Source: Desulfomicrobium baculatum DSM 4028 (GTDB lineage Bacteria > Desulfobacterota > Desulfovibrionia > Desulfovibrionales > Desulfomicrobiaceae). Taken from it: a stretch of DNA of 64,000 nucleotides. Positions 8,969-17,572 of this stretch are shown piece after piece. The notes below the pieces were generated by a model. It saw only the letters and a program-made list of their open reading frames with translations. It was not told the origin of the DNA and searched no databases. Position 1 is the stretch's first letter; every line of letters starts with the position of its first letter. The stretch covers positions 994,501 to 1,058,500 of the forward strand of contig NC_013173.1 of assembly GCF_000023225.1 (NCBI RefSeq), in the 5' to 3' direction. The translations under genes and the position numbers were made by a program.

Positions 8969-9436
8969 ATGAGCATCGCACCCCTGGCCGCTCTCGGCAT
9001 CGCCAAGACGGCATTTTCCATCATCGGTTCCCTGGCCGACGCAATGAAGCGTCCCTCGGCGGAATCCACCGGTTCCGCCATGGTCGCGGCCGCGCCGCAG
9101 GAATCCTTGTGGCATCAGATCGGCAAGGAAGTGGACTTGAGTTCCATGACCAAGGATGACCTCGCCAAGGTCTCGTCGATGCTCTACGACAACGGACTCA
9201 TCAGCCTGCGAGACCACGCCACGATGACTTTCGATCCAAGCTTCGCGGGTTCCTCGAACCTGCTGACGGCGGCGGACGGGTCGGGCCGCGTGGACTGGAT
9301 GGCGGAGTTTCAGGCTCGTTTGGCCAAACACCAAAAAGAGGGCGATACCCAGTCCGCTGCCCAGGATGGGCGCGTGCTCGACATCCTGTCCCGACTGCAG
9401 GCCGGAGCCAAGGGCGTCACTTCGATCCGGGTCTGA
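8969..9436 (+). CDS. Uncharacterised small protein
   Basis: A 155-residue protein starting at an ATG with CGGAGG nine bases upstream. Residues 1-25 (MSIAPLAALGIAKTAFSIIGSL) form an amphipathic or weakly hydrophobic helix without a cleavage site. The rest is hydrophilic with a helical C-terminus (VLDILSRLQAGAKGV). I do not recognise a family. It is divergent from the Bcr/CflA exporter and converges on the BASS transporter. Confidence 0.7.
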   Translation: MSIAPLAALGIAKTAFSIIGSLADAMKRPSAESTGSAMVAAAPQESLWHQIGKEVDLSSMTKDDLAKVSSMLYDNGLISLRDHATMTFDPSFAGSSNLLTAADGSGRVDWMAEFQARLAKHQKEGDTQSAAQDGRVLDILSRLQAGAKGVTSIRV

Positions 9437-9483
9437 CCCGGCAAGGTTTTCCCGTTTTTCATTCCGGCTTCGTCAGCCGCGTC

Positions 9484-10434
9484 CTATTCCTTCACGTGGA
9501 GATTCCCCTCGCCTGCGCCGGCAGTCCGGCTCCAAATCCGGGCCAGGGCGACTCCCGTCAAATTCTGCCACAGGCTGAAAATTGCTCCCGCCAGGGCCGC
9601 CGTCGGGCCGAAAAACGTTCCGGCCAGGGCCACGGCCAATCCTGAATTCTGCATCCCCACTTCAATGGAAATCGTACGGGCAGTGATGGTCCCGCCTCCC
9701 AGCATGCGTGTTCCCCAAAATCCGCAGATATAGCCCATCGCGTTGTGCAGGATGACCGCGAGCATGATCAGCGCCGGAAATTCCAGAATCGTTTTTTGAT
9801 TGAGGGCCACCACGCAGGCGATGACGGCGGAGATGGTGACCACCGAGATGGATGGGAAAATTTGGATCAGCGGCTTCAGCCGCTCGCGCAGCAGATGGCG
9901 CAGGATCAGGCCGTCCAGCAACGGAAAGACCACGATCCAGAACACGGAGCGGACCATGGCCCAGAAATCCACGTCCACCCGTTCTCCGGCCAGCAGTTCC
10001 ACCAGGGCCGGTGTGGCCAGAGGCGCAATGAGGGTGGAGAGAAGGGTCATGACCACGGACAACGGCACGTCGGCCCGCGCGAAGTAGGCGATGACATTGG
10101 AGGCCGTGCCCGACGGGCAGCACCCGACCAGAATGACGCCCACGGCCGCCTCGGGCGGCAGGCGCAGCGCCAGACAGAGGGCCCAGGCGATGAGCGGCAT
10201 GATCAGGTACTGGAGTCCCACGCCGAGCCCCGCCGTCCGCCACTCACGGCCCACCCGCGCGAAATCGCCGAAGTCCAGGGTCAGGCCCATGCCGAACATG
10301 ATGATCCCAAGCCCCAAGGCGATGTGCGGCTTGATCCAGGCGAAAAGCGGTGGATGAAAGAGGGCCAGCAGGGAAAATCCCACGGCCAGGGTCAGGAAAT
10401 TGCGTTCGATCCATTGTGCCAGGGTGCGCAGCAT
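9484..10434 (-). CDS. Bile acid:sodium symporter (BASS) family transporter
   Basis: A 316-residue membrane protein with about ten hydrophobic segments. Family marks are GCCPSGTASNVIAYFARAD in the first half and EVGMQNSGLAVAL in the second; these correspond to the two crossover regions that bind sodium and substrate in BASS proteins. I chose the start at 10434 (MLRTLAQWIERNF), with GGAG upstream; the frame continues further back but into low-complexity, non-membrane sequence. Bacterial members move organic anions such as pantoate or keto acids, and the substrate here is unknown. Confidence 0.87.
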   Translation of the reverse strand: MLRTLAQWIERNFLTLAVGFSLLALFHPPLFAWIKPHIALGLGIIMFGMGLTLDFGDFARVGREWRTAGLGVGLQYLIMPLIAWALCLALRLPPEAAVGVILVGCCPSGTASNVIAYFARADVPLSVVMTLLSTLIAPLATPALVELLAGERVDVDFWAMVRSVFWIVVFPLLDGLILRHLLRERLKPLIQIFPSISVVTISAVIACVVALNQKTILEFPALIMLAVILHNAMGYICGFWGTRMLGGGTITARTISIEVGMQNSGLAVALAGTFFGPTAALAGAIFSLWQNLTGVALARIWSRTAGAGEGNLHVKE

Positions 10435-10607
10435 GAAGGGCTCCGAAGTTCGTGTTCGCGGTGGGTGAGTGTGGTCCCAAAAGGCGTGGAGAGTCAACGG
10501 GATGCAGAGAAAGCGGGGGAACGGCGCGGGCCGGGCGCATGGCCCATCCGTTGAGGAAAGCCCGCCGCAAGGTAACGACTGCCCCGGAAATGCCCCGGGG
10601 CCGCCGG

Positions 10608-10934
10608 TTATCTCCAGTCTTTGCGCGGCGCAGTGGTGACGAGCTGAATGCCGGCCTGATAAAAGCCGGACCAACCGTCCGCGTCTTTTTTGCACCAGCG
10701 GATGAAGCCTGTCAGGAAGCTTGGGCTATCGTAGTCGATTGTTCCTCTGATCTCGTCGGCAAGGTAGATGCTCACAGGTACATCGTCGACGGCAACCTCG
10801 CGATCCAATTCCAGCAGGAGTCCGTCCGGGCTTTGATTGATGATCCTGGCCAGGCAGGGGCTGGGCAGTGATGGGGATACGACGGCGCAGCGCTGCAGGC
10901 TTGCAGTCCTGTTGAACTTTCTGTTTTCCGGCAT
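10608..10934 (-). CDS. PilZ domain protein
   Basis: A 108-residue single-domain protein. The arrangement NRKFNRTASLQR, then INQSPDGLLLELD, then FIRWCKK...GFYQAGIQLV fits the PilZ beta-barrel, which binds cyclic di-GMP in many members. The first arginine motif is poor (KFNRTASLQR instead of RxxxR), so binding is uncertain. The start at 10934 has GGAG upstream. No neighbouring flagellar or cellulose gene is present. Confidence 0.65.
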   Translation of the reverse strand: MPENRKFNRTASLQRCAVVSPSLPSPCLARIINQSPDGLLLELDREVAVDDVPVSIYLADEIRGTIDYDSPSFLTGFIRWCKKDADGWSGFYQAGIQLVTTAPRKDWR

Positions 10935-11157
10935 GGAATGCTCCGAATGTGGGAGTTGCGAAAAATTATGTCTGTGATGCGGCCAAAAACTGCTTCTCAG
11001 CAAGCCATCGTGAACGCGATTTATTTGCGCGACATATCCGTTATTTTGCACAATGCCAATAGGTTGCTTGAAATTATCCGGACAGAGGGGGGACGGGCGC
11101 ATGCGCAGGCGTGGGCGGAGTCCGGGTCGCGTTGGCGCGTTACGCGTGTTTCCGGGC

Positions 11158-11205
11158 AAAAAAGCGAAAGGGCGTGGACGCATCGGGAGTGATGCGCCAA
11201 CGCCC
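11158..11205 (-). terminator. Rho-independent terminator after the acidic protein gene
   Basis: An imperfect hairpin at 11170-11205 (GGGCGT and CGCATC pairing with GATGCG and ACGCCC) is followed on the minus strand by a T-rich tract (11158-11169). It lies about 30 bases after the stop of the gene at 11234-12142. Confidence 0.7.
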
Positions 11206-11233
11206 CTTGCATGCGCTGGCCTGATTGTCTGCC

Positions 11234-12142
11234 CTAAACCTCGGCGTTGAGCTGAGTCGAGGCGTCATCGACAGGGGTGGCGCCAGTTTCGACTCCTGAA
11301 CTCAGATTTTTGTATATATCCAGAAACTTCGAATAGGCCGCGCCGTTGCCCCGAGGTTCGCTCAGCGGAGGTAGCTGCTGTGCCGCTGTCGCATCGCTCT
11401 GCAATGTGCCCAGGCTTTCGCTGAACCAGTCTGAAAGGTCCTGCAAGGCGGTTTTGAAAGTCGTGCCCTCTGCAGATTGCTCAAGGCCTTCCTCCAACGC
11501 ATCGCCCCCCTCCTCGCTCAATGTCGCGGCAAGCTGTTCCGCAGTTTGATCATCGGGGCTCGGCGCATCGCTATCTTCCTGAAGCTCGGCCAGTTCCTGC
11601 TCGTCAGGGGCAGGCTCTTCCACGACGGGCACTCCGGCAAACGCTCCTCCAAGCTTCTCAAGGAAGCTTGAGAACGTGGCGTTTATGCTTTCCAGGGTTG
11701 TGGACAGGGGCGTTTGCGACGCCTTGTCTCCTTCAAGCAGAAGTTGGATTTCGTCTGCGAAGGACTCGGCCAGTTCCTTGTCCTGCGCGGACAGGTCATA
11801 CTCTTCTCCAAGTGTACCCGCCTTTGCCGCAAGATCGTCAAGCAGGCCAGGAACCGCGCCTTCAAACGCTTTTGCCGCGTTCTGGGCTGCCGCTTGCTGG
11901 AGTTCGTCGTGGAAGTTGATGCGCAGGCGCACGTCCGCGACGCCGCTGAAGTGTCCTTCCTGCAGGAGACGGAGCACTCCTTTCGAGCCTTCCGGGCCGG
12001 TGGCCTCGGCCGGTGCCGTGATTTCGTTCTTCCTAGCCTGCGACGCCACTTCCTGCGCGGCAGTGCGCGCTTCGGCGTGTTTGGGCTTGGCGTTCATCCA
12101 GGCTTGCTGGACATGCTGATTGTCTGAGGCGTGTACATTCAT
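11234..12142 (-). CDS. Uncharacterised acidic protein
   Basis: A 302-residue, strongly acidic protein without signal peptide or membrane segments. Near residues 55-85 it carries GVLRLLQEGHFSGVADVRLRINFHDEL, a stretch that looks like a conserved core. The flanks are Ala/Glu/Asp-rich and low in complexity (for example PDEQELAELQEDSDAPSPDDQ). The start at 12142 has AAGGAG upstream. I cannot name the family or a function. It is transcribed alone, with its own terminator. Confidence 0.72.
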   Translation of the reverse strand: MNVHASDNQHVQQAWMNAKPKHAEARTAAQEVASQARKNEITAPAEATGPEGSKGVLRLLQEGHFSGVADVRLRINFHDELQQAAAQNAAKAFEGAVPGLLDDLAAKAGTLGEEYDLSAQDKELAESFADEIQLLLEGDKASQTPLSTTLESINATFSSFLEKLGGAFAGVPVVEEPAPDEQELAELQEDSDAPSPDDQTAEQLAATLSEEGGDALEEGLEQSAEGTTFKTALQDLSDWFSESLGTLQSDATAAQQLPPLSEPRGNGAAYSKFLDIYKNLSSGVETGATPVDDASTQLNAEV

Positions 12143-12588
12143 GATGCTGCTCCTTGAAAAGGTGCCTGATGCCGTTCTTATCGGCGATTCGGCGAGAAAT
12201 CTTTACCTCTGTGGCCTCCATTGCTGCAAAGAGCATGCTAAGCGCGGAGTGATTGCGCCCTCCCTTATGGCCGATCCACCGGCCATGTCCGGACTGTCCG
12301 GAAATTGGAGGCGCTGCGGGTCGGGCAACGTCGATTGTCCTCTGCACGTTTACAATACCCGCTTCATCGGGTAGGGCCGCTCTGCATCTTTTGCCTGATG
12401 GATTGATACAGGATTCCGAGAGCCGCCTCTTCAAAGCACGAAGCGTCTTTGTGCCAGTATCAGCTAGCCCTGTGTGCATGGTTGCTGCGCTTCCAGTGTT
12501 TCATTGCATCAAATTTGGATATTTTTCACTCGATAATATATTATTTTTTTTAAAATATGGGTTCTGAAGAGACAAGGAGAATGGGAAT
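12143..12588. other. Intergenic region with AT-rich promoter-like stretch
   Basis: 446 bases between divergent genes. The first 350 bases show no gene or clear repeat. The last 80 (about 12505-12560) are AT-rich, unlike the surroundings, with TTGGAT and GATAAT-type hexamers, and probably hold the promoter of the permease at 12589. Confidence 0.4.
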
Positions 12589-13938
12589 ATGAGCATGGAG
12601 TTGAACAAGAAATACGGGCTTTTTACCGCCATCGCCATGGTCGTGGGCATCGTCATCGGCAGCGGCGTCTTCTTCAAGGCGGAAAAAATTCTCACCGCCA
12701 CCGGGGGCAATCTGCCGCTGGGGATTCTGGCCTGGATCATCGGCGGGTTCATCATGATCTCCTGCGCCTACACATTTTCGCTCATGGCTACTAAATACGA
12801 GCGCGTGAACGGCATCGTCGACTACGCCGAAGCCGCCATGGGCAAGAAATACGGTTATTATGTCGGCTGGTTCATGGCGCTCATCTATTACCCGACCCTG
12901 ACCTCGGTTTTGGCCTGGGTCTCGGCCAGGTATACGGCCGTGCTGTTCGGGTGGGACATCACCGGAGGCGAGTGCATGACCATTTCCGGTTTCTTCCTGG
13001 TGGCGAGCTATGCCTTGAACGCCCTGTCGCCAGTGCTGGCCGGAAAATTCCAGGTCACGACGACCGTGGTCAAGCTGATCCCGCTTTTGCTCATGGCTGT
13101 GGTCGGCACGGTGTTCGGCTTGGACAACGGCATGATCGTGCAGAATTTTACCACCTCCGTCACGGAAGTCGATCCGCTCATTGCCGTGTTCACCGCCGTC
13201 GTGGCCACGTCTTTCGCATACGAGGGATGGATCATTGCCACCAGCATCAACGCGGAACTCAAAGACTCCAAGAGGAATCTTCCCCTGGCTTTGATGGTGG
13301 GCACCTTCACGGTCATGGTCGTTTATATATTATACTACGTCGGCCTGGCAGGGGCGGTCACCAATCAGACCCTGATGGAAGGCGGTCAGGAAGGGGCGAA
13401 GCTGGCTTTCGAGACCGTCTTTTCAAGCCTGGGCGGAACGCTCATCTTCGTTTTTGTCATCATCTCCTGCCTAGGCACCCTGAATGGCCTGATGCTCGGA
13501 TGCACGCGCGGCATCTATTCCATCTCCGCCAGAAACCAGGGTCCCAACCCGTTCATGTTCAAACAGATCGACAATGCGACCAACATGCCCACGAACTCCG
13601 CCGTTCTGGGCCTCCTGTTGTCCGCGTTCTGGCTGGTGTATTTTTACGGGGCGAATCTCACCACACCGTGGTTCGGCTTTTTCTGCTTCGACCCTTCGGA
13701 ACTGCCCATCGTGACGATCTATGCCCTGTATATCCCCATTTTCGTGGTCTTCATGAAAAAGGAATCCGACTTTTCGGTATTCAAACGCTACATCATGCCC
13801 TCTTTGGCCATATTCGGCAGCCTGTTCATGATGTTTGCCGCCTGCTTTTCGCACGGCATGGCCGTTGTGGCGTATCTTGCCATCTTTGGAGTGGTGATGC
13901 TGGGCGGGGTGTTCTTTTCGCGGGAGCGCGAGTTGTAG
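12589..13938 (+). CDS. APC family amino acid permease
   Basis: A 449-residue polytopic protein with about 12 membrane helices. The first helix carries GIVIGSGVFF, the glycine-rich substrate-binding motif of amino acid-polyamine-organocation permeases, and the later FAYEGWIIATSINAELKDSKRNLP is the helix 6 to loop region typical of LAT/YfnA-like members. The start at 12589 follows AAGGAG. It is a single gene closed by a strong terminator. The transported amino acid cannot be read from sequence. Confidence 0.88.
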   Translation: MSMELNKKYGLFTAIAMVVGIVIGSGVFFKAEKILTATGGNLPLGILAWIIGGFIMISCAYTFSLMATKYERVNGIVDYAEAAMGKKYGYYVGWFMALIYYPTLTSVLAWVSARYTAVLFGWDITGGECMTISGFFLVASYALNALSPVLAGKFQVTTTVVKLIPLLLMAVVGTVFGLDNGMIVQNFTTSVTEVDPLIAVFTAVVATSFAYEGWIIATSINAELKDSKRNLPLALMVGTFTVMVVYILYYVGLAGAVTNQTLMEGGQEGAKLAFETVFSSLGGTLIFVFVIISCLGTLNGLMLGCTRGIYSISARNQGPNPFMFKQIDNATNMPTNSAVLGLLLSAFWLVYFYGANLTTPWFGFFCFDPSELPIVTIYALYIPIFVVFMKKESDFSVFKRYIMPSLAIFGSLFMMFAACFSHGMAVVAYLAIFGVVMLGGVFFSREREL

Positions 13939-13970
13939 CGTTCGTTTTCGGAGACTTTTGTTTCACAGAT

Positions 13971-14018
13971 AAAAAATGCCGGGCGGCTGCGTGATTGCAG
14001 CCGCCCGGCTTCGTTTTT
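13971..14018. terminator. Bidirectional terminator between permease and thiY
   Basis: A perfect 13-bp stem (13978-13990 with 13997-14009, GCCGGGCGGCTGC) with a 6-base loop has A residues on the left and T residues on the right. It serves both the permease (plus) and the thi genes (minus). Confidence 0.9.
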
Positions 14019-14037
14019 TAGCGGGCGTTCGTTCAGC

Positions 14038-14973
14038 TCAGCGCAGCTCCACCGCCCATTTCTCAAGCTCGGGCACGGTGTCCACGATCTTCTCCTTCAG
14101 CAGAAAATCCGCGAACCGGGTGTAGCGTTTGTGGTCCAGAGCTCCAGGCCGCAAGGCGAAGCGGGGCAGGGTGTCCTTCCAGGCGCGGCGGTTCAGTTCG
14201 TCGTCGAGGCTGGCGCGGTCCCCGGAGACGAAGAGCTTCCAGCTCTCGTCCGGATGGTTGATCAGGTACTGCACCCCTTCCTCAAGCGCGTCGACAAAGG
14301 CGCGCAGTTTCGGGTCGGAAAGTCTGTTCGAGGCGGCGACGAGGATCAGTTCGTCGTAGGCGGGCACGCCGTATTCCTCGACAAAAAAGGCCTTGCCGGG
14401 GCGGCCCTCGATGTCCATCTGGTTCAGTTCGAAGTTGCGGAACGCACCGATGACGGCGTCGGTCTGGCCCGTGAACAGGGACGGGGACAGGGAGAAGTTG
14501 ACATTGACCAGTTTCACGTCACCGAGGGCCAGGCCTTCTTTCTCAAGCATCACTTTCAGAAGCGCGGTCTCGAAGCCGCCCACGGAATAGCCGATGGTCT
14601 TGCCCTTCAGGTCCGCGATGGACTTGATGGGGCCGTCTTTGAGCACGACCAGCGAATTGAGCGGCGTGGCCACGAGGGTGGCGATACGGGTCAGCGGCAG
14701 GCCTTCGCTGACCTGCATCTGGTGCTGATGCTGGTAGGACACGGCGATGTCGGCCTGTCCGGCGGCCACGAGCTTGGGCGGGTCGTTGGGGTTGGAGGGG
14801 GCGATGAGCGTAACGTCCAGGCCGTGGTTTTTAAAGAAGCCTTTTTCCAGGGCCACAAAGAGAGGAGCATGGTCGGGGTTGACGAACCAGTCCAGGAGCA
14901 CGGTCAGCTTTTGGGCGTGGGCCGAGGTGGCGCAGAGGAGGATGGTTGCAAGGAAGAGGGTGATTTTTTTCAT
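14038..14973 (-). CDS. thiY: ABC transporter substrate-binding protein for thiamin pyrimidine precursor (ThiY-like)
   Basis: A 311-residue periplasmic protein of the NMT1/THI5-like fold. A signal peptide (MKKITLFLATILLCATSAHA) precedes KLTVLLDWFVNPDHAPLFVALEKGFF, the hallmark opening of ThiY, which binds formylaminopyrimidine/HMP precursors. GYSVGGFETALLKVML lies in the middle. It is the last gene of the thi cluster, separated from thiX by 279 bases holding a structured repeat. Exact ligand specificity is inferred from the family and from the thiamin context. Confidence 0.85.
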   Translation of the reverse strand: MKKITLFLATILLCATSAHAQKLTVLLDWFVNPDHAPLFVALEKGFFKNHGLDVTLIAPSNPNDPPKLVAAGQADIAVSYQHQHQMQVSEGLPLTRIATLVATPLNSLVVLKDGPIKSIADLKGKTIGYSVGGFETALLKVMLEKEGLALGDVKLVNVNFSLSPSLFTGQTDAVIGAFRNFELNQMDIEGRPGKAFFVEEYGVPAYDELILVAASNRLSDPKLRAFVDALEEGVQYLINHPDESWKLFVSGDRASLDDELNRRAWKDTLPRFALRPGALDHKRYTRFADFLLKEKIVDTVPELEKWAVELR

Positions 14974-15042
14974 TGGGTTATCCTTGGGTTGGGCGCGGGG
15001 CGCCGTGGTTTGAAGAATGGGAAATGGTTTGCAGCAGTGCGG

Positions 15043-15222
15043 CCGCGTTCCGGTTCGATTCGGGCCGGGGCCGCCAAAACTCCTTCACCGGCCTCGTACT
15101 GTTTTCCCGTCGCTGCTGCCGAACAAAAGGGCGTGCTTCGGGCGGAAGGCGACGGGAAAACAAACGATGCCTGGCTCAGTCAGACAGTTGCCGCCCCCGG
15201 CCCGAATCGAACCGGAACGCGG
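15043..15222 (+). repeat. Structured dispersed repeat, copy A (within thi cluster)
   Basis: A 180-bp element. The outer arms are a perfect 28-bp inverted repeat (15043-15070 with 15195-15222, core CGGTTCGATTCGGGCCGGGG). The inner hairpin arms are 15100-15113 and 15149-15162 (TGTTTTCCCGTCGC and its complement). Between outer and inner 5' arms lies the first conserved box (15078-15098, includes CTCCTTCACCGGCCTCGTA). After the inner hairpin lies the second box (15162-15187, includes GATGCCTGGCTCAGTCAGAC). The boxes match copies B and C, while both stems have entirely different sequences. It sits between thiX and thiY, in the minus-strand transcript. Confidence 0.9.
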
Positions 15223-15252
15223 GGACCGGGGCTGAAATAGTGAAGATCGGAT

Positions 15253-16002
15253 TCATTGGATTCCCTGTTTCGGCTGCCAGAAGACCAGCTTGTCCAGCAG
15301 GCGGTCGATCAAAAAATAGAGGGCCAGGGACGTGACCGCCAGGACGGTCAGGGCCGCGAACATGACGTCGATCTGCATGCGGGCGTTGGCGTGGAGCATG
15401 TAGAACCCAAGCCCCGCGCTCGACCCGACCCACTCCCCGACCACGGCTCCGATGGGCGCCACGGCCGTGGCCACGCGCAGGCCCGAGGCGAAGGCGGGCA
15501 GGGCCGAGGGGATGATGATGGTGCGCAGCACGGCCAGGGGCTTTGCTCCCATGATGCGGGCCAGTTCCAGCAGGTCGGGTTCGGTGCGCTGCATGCCTGA
15601 GTAGAAGGACGAAGCCACCGGAAAAAAGATGATCAGCACCGCCATGCCCACCTTGGACGCCATGCCGTAGCCCAGCCACAGCACCAGGATCGGAGCCAGG
15701 GCAAAGACCGGGATGGCCTGGCTGACCACCAGCACGGGCAGCATCCAGCGCTTGAGGAGCGGCGAGAGGATCATGATTAAGGCCGCGCCCGTGCCAAGGA
15801 TCGTGCCCAGGGCCAGGCCCAGCAGGATTTCCGTGAGGGTCGTGCCCAGATGGGACAGGAGCAGTGGAAATTTGTCGAGCAGGGCATGGCCGACGGGCAG
15901 CGGTCCGGGCAGGATGTAGGGCGGAGCCCCGGTCAAAGTGACCAGGAGTTGCCACAGGAGGAGCAAGCCTGCCGTCAGGATCAGGGGGCGCAGGATGTTC
16001 AT
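15253..16002 (-). CDS. thiX: ABC transporter permease of thiamin precursor uptake (ThiX-like)
   Basis: A 249-residue inner-membrane permease with about six hydrophobic segments. The EAA-type loop reads ELARIMGAKPLAVLRTIIIPSALPAFASGLR (about 145-175), as in taurine/nitrate-type and ThiX permeases. It overlaps the ATPase gene by four bases, so both are translated together. The binding-protein gene lies beyond the structured repeat. Substrate is assigned from context (thiM-thiE-thiD, TPP riboswitch). Confidence 0.86.
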   Translation of the reverse strand: MNILRPLILTAGLLLLWQLLVTLTGAPPYILPGPLPVGHALLDKFPLLLSHLGTTLTEILLGLALGTILGTGAALIMILSPLLKRWMLPVLVVSQAIPVFALAPILVLWLGYGMASKVGMAVLIIFFPVASSFYSGMQRTEPDLLELARIMGAKPLAVLRTIIIPSALPAFASGLRVATAVAPIGAVVGEWVGSSAGLGFYMLHANARMQIDVMFAALTVLAVTSLALYFLIDRLLDKLVFWQPKQGIQ

Positions 16003-16754
16003 GCCGCCTCTCCGTTCATGAGCCGTTTGAGCAGACTCGCATACAAGGCGGTCACTTCCGGGTTGCCTGCTTCTCGCGGGGGGAGGGCGGCGGGCTCGAT
16101 GATTTCGAGCACCCGCACGGGCGCGCCGCCGAGGACGACGATGGTGTGCCCCAGACGCAGCGCCTCCATGGGATCGTGGGTGACCAGCACCACGGTCGCC
16201 CCCACGGTCAGGCGCGCGGCCAGGTTCTGCAGCCGCACGCGGGTCAGGGCGTCAAGAGCGGAAAAGGGCTCGTCCATGAGGATGACGGGCCGCTCCTCCA
16301 TGAGCGTGCGCAGAAGCGCCCCGCGCTGGCGCATGCCCCCAGACAGTGCCGTGGGCAGCTTGTCTTCGTAGCCGGTCAGGCCCGCTTCCCGGATCAGGGC
16401 CAGGGCCTTGGCGCGTTTTTCGTGCGAAAGTTCGCCCCGCAGACGCGCCCCGAGGAGGACATTGTCCAGCAGCGTGAACCAGGGCAGGAGCAGGTCGTTC
16501 TGGCTCATCCAGGCTACTGTGCTGTCTGTTGTCGGCTCGAAACGAATCCTTCCCTTGAAATCAAGGTTCGGCGATCCGGCCATGAGCTTGAGCAGGGTTG
16601 ACTTGCCGCATCCGCTCGGTCCCAGGATGCAGGTCGTCCTGCCGCCCGCAAGCGTCAGGGTCAAATCCGCGAAGAGCGGCTGGCCGGCGAAATCGAGGCT
16701 AAGGTCCTCAAGGACGATGTCCGGGGCGGTCTGCATGGGCGTGGAGAGTTGCAC
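15999..16754 (-). CDS. thiZ: ABC transporter ATP-binding protein of thiamin precursor uptake (ThiZ-like)
   Basis: A 251-residue ATPase. Walker A is GPSGCGKST, the ABC signature LSGGMRQR, Walker B VILMDEP, and the switch histidine lies in VTHDP. The N-terminus DIVLEDLSLDFAGQPLF is typical of the nitrate/taurine/ThiZ subgroup. The start is GTG at 16754, three bases after the thiD stop; ATG 16736 is possible, and neither has a strong ribosome site. It pairs with the permease at 15253-16002. Confidence 0.87.
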   Translation of the reverse strand: MQLSTPMQTAPDIVLEDLSLDFAGQPLFADLTLTLAGGRTTCILGPSGCGKSTLLKLMAGSPNLDFKGRIRFEPTTDSTVAWMSQNDLLLPWFTLLDNVLLGARLRGELSHEKRAKALALIREAGLTGYEDKLPTALSGGMRQRGALLRTLMEERPVILMDEPFSALDALTRVRLQNLAARLTVGATVVLVTHDPMEALRLGHTIVVLGGAPVRVLEIIEPAALPPREAGNPEVTALYASLLKRLMNGEAA

Positions 16755-16756
16755 GG

Positions 16757-17572
16757 TTACTCGAAGAACCGGTAGAAGTGATGCACCGGCCCGTGGCCCC
16801 GCCCGATGACGTACGCGGCTCCGGCCCGGATGGCCCCGCTTATGTACTCCTTGGCGTGGCGCACGGCCGTCTCCACATCCTCGCCCCTGGCCAGGTTCGA
16901 GGCGATGGCCGAGGACAGGGTGCAGCCCGTGCCGTGGTTGTTGCGGGTCGGGATGCGCACGCCCGGCAGGGTCACGACGCGGCCTTCGGGGCCGAGGTAG
17001 AGGGTGTCGTCGCTGTCGCCCGATTCCAGGTGCCCGCCTTTGACCAGCACATTCTCGCAGCCCATGGCCGCAAGCTCCGTCAGCGCCTCCATGGCCGCTG
17101 CCTGGGTGGCGATCTCCCGGTTCAGCAGCACCGAGGCTTCGGGCAGGTTCGGCGTGATGAGCGTGGCCAGGGGGATGAGCTCGCTTTTCAGGGCTTCGAT
17201 GGCCTCGTCCTGCAACAGCTTGTCCCCGCTCTGGGCGACCATGACCGGGTCGAGGACAATGGTCCCCACCCCGTGCCGGATCAGGCCCTGCGCCACGGTG
17301 CGGATCAGTTCCGGGGAAAAGAGCATGCCGATCTTGACCGCGTCGGCTCCGATGTCGCCGAGCACCGCGTCCATCTGCGCGGCCACGAAATCAACCGGCA
17401 CGGGGTGGATGCCGGTCACGCCCAGTGTGTTCTGGGCGGTCAGGGCGGTGATGACGCTTGCTCCGTAGCAGCCGTGGGCCGCGATGGTCTTGAGGTCGGC
17501 CTGGATTCCGGCCCCGCCGCCGCTGTCGGACCCGGCGATGGTCAATACCCGGTGATATGTGCGCTGGTTCAT
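16757..17572 (-). CDS. thiD: Hydroxymethylpyrimidine / phosphomethylpyrimidine kinase
   Basis: A 271-residue ribokinase-fold enzyme that phosphorylates HMP to HMP-PP. The N-terminal VLTIAGSDSGGGAGIQADLK, the central KIGMLFSPELI and DPVMVAQSGDKLL, and the C-terminal NNHGTGCTLSSAIAS (anion hole and catalytic Asp/Gly-rich region, here with H-G-T-G-C) are all present. The start at 17572 overlaps the thiE stop as ATGA. It lies between thiE and thiZ in one minus-strand operon under the TPP riboswitch. Confidence 0.95.
   Translation of the reverse strand: MNQRTYHRVLTIAGSDSGGGAGIQADLKTIAAHGCYGASVITALTAQNTLGVTGIHPVPVDFVAAQMDAVLGDIGADAVKIGMLFSPELIRTVAQGLIRHGVGTIVLDPVMVAQSGDKLLQDEAIEALKSELIPLATLITPNLPEASVLLNREIATQAAAMEALTELAAMGCENVLVKGGHLESGDSDDTLYLGPEGRVVTLPGVRIPTRNNHGTGCTLSSAIASNLARGEDVETAVRHAKEYISGAIRAGAAYVIGRGHGPVHHFYRFFE

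Noticed and set aside
15043-15222. Integron attC site or retron msr-msd as explanation for the structured repeat
   Set aside because: No attC core sites (GTTRRRY) in the right places, and no reverse transcriptase or integrase gene is adjacent. The conserved unpaired boxes do not match either family as I know them.
14131-15240. Long plus-strand open frame (369 codons) opposite thiY
   Set aside because: It is antisense to a well-supported thiY, has no family features, and runs through the structured repeat. It is a GC-rich shadow frame.
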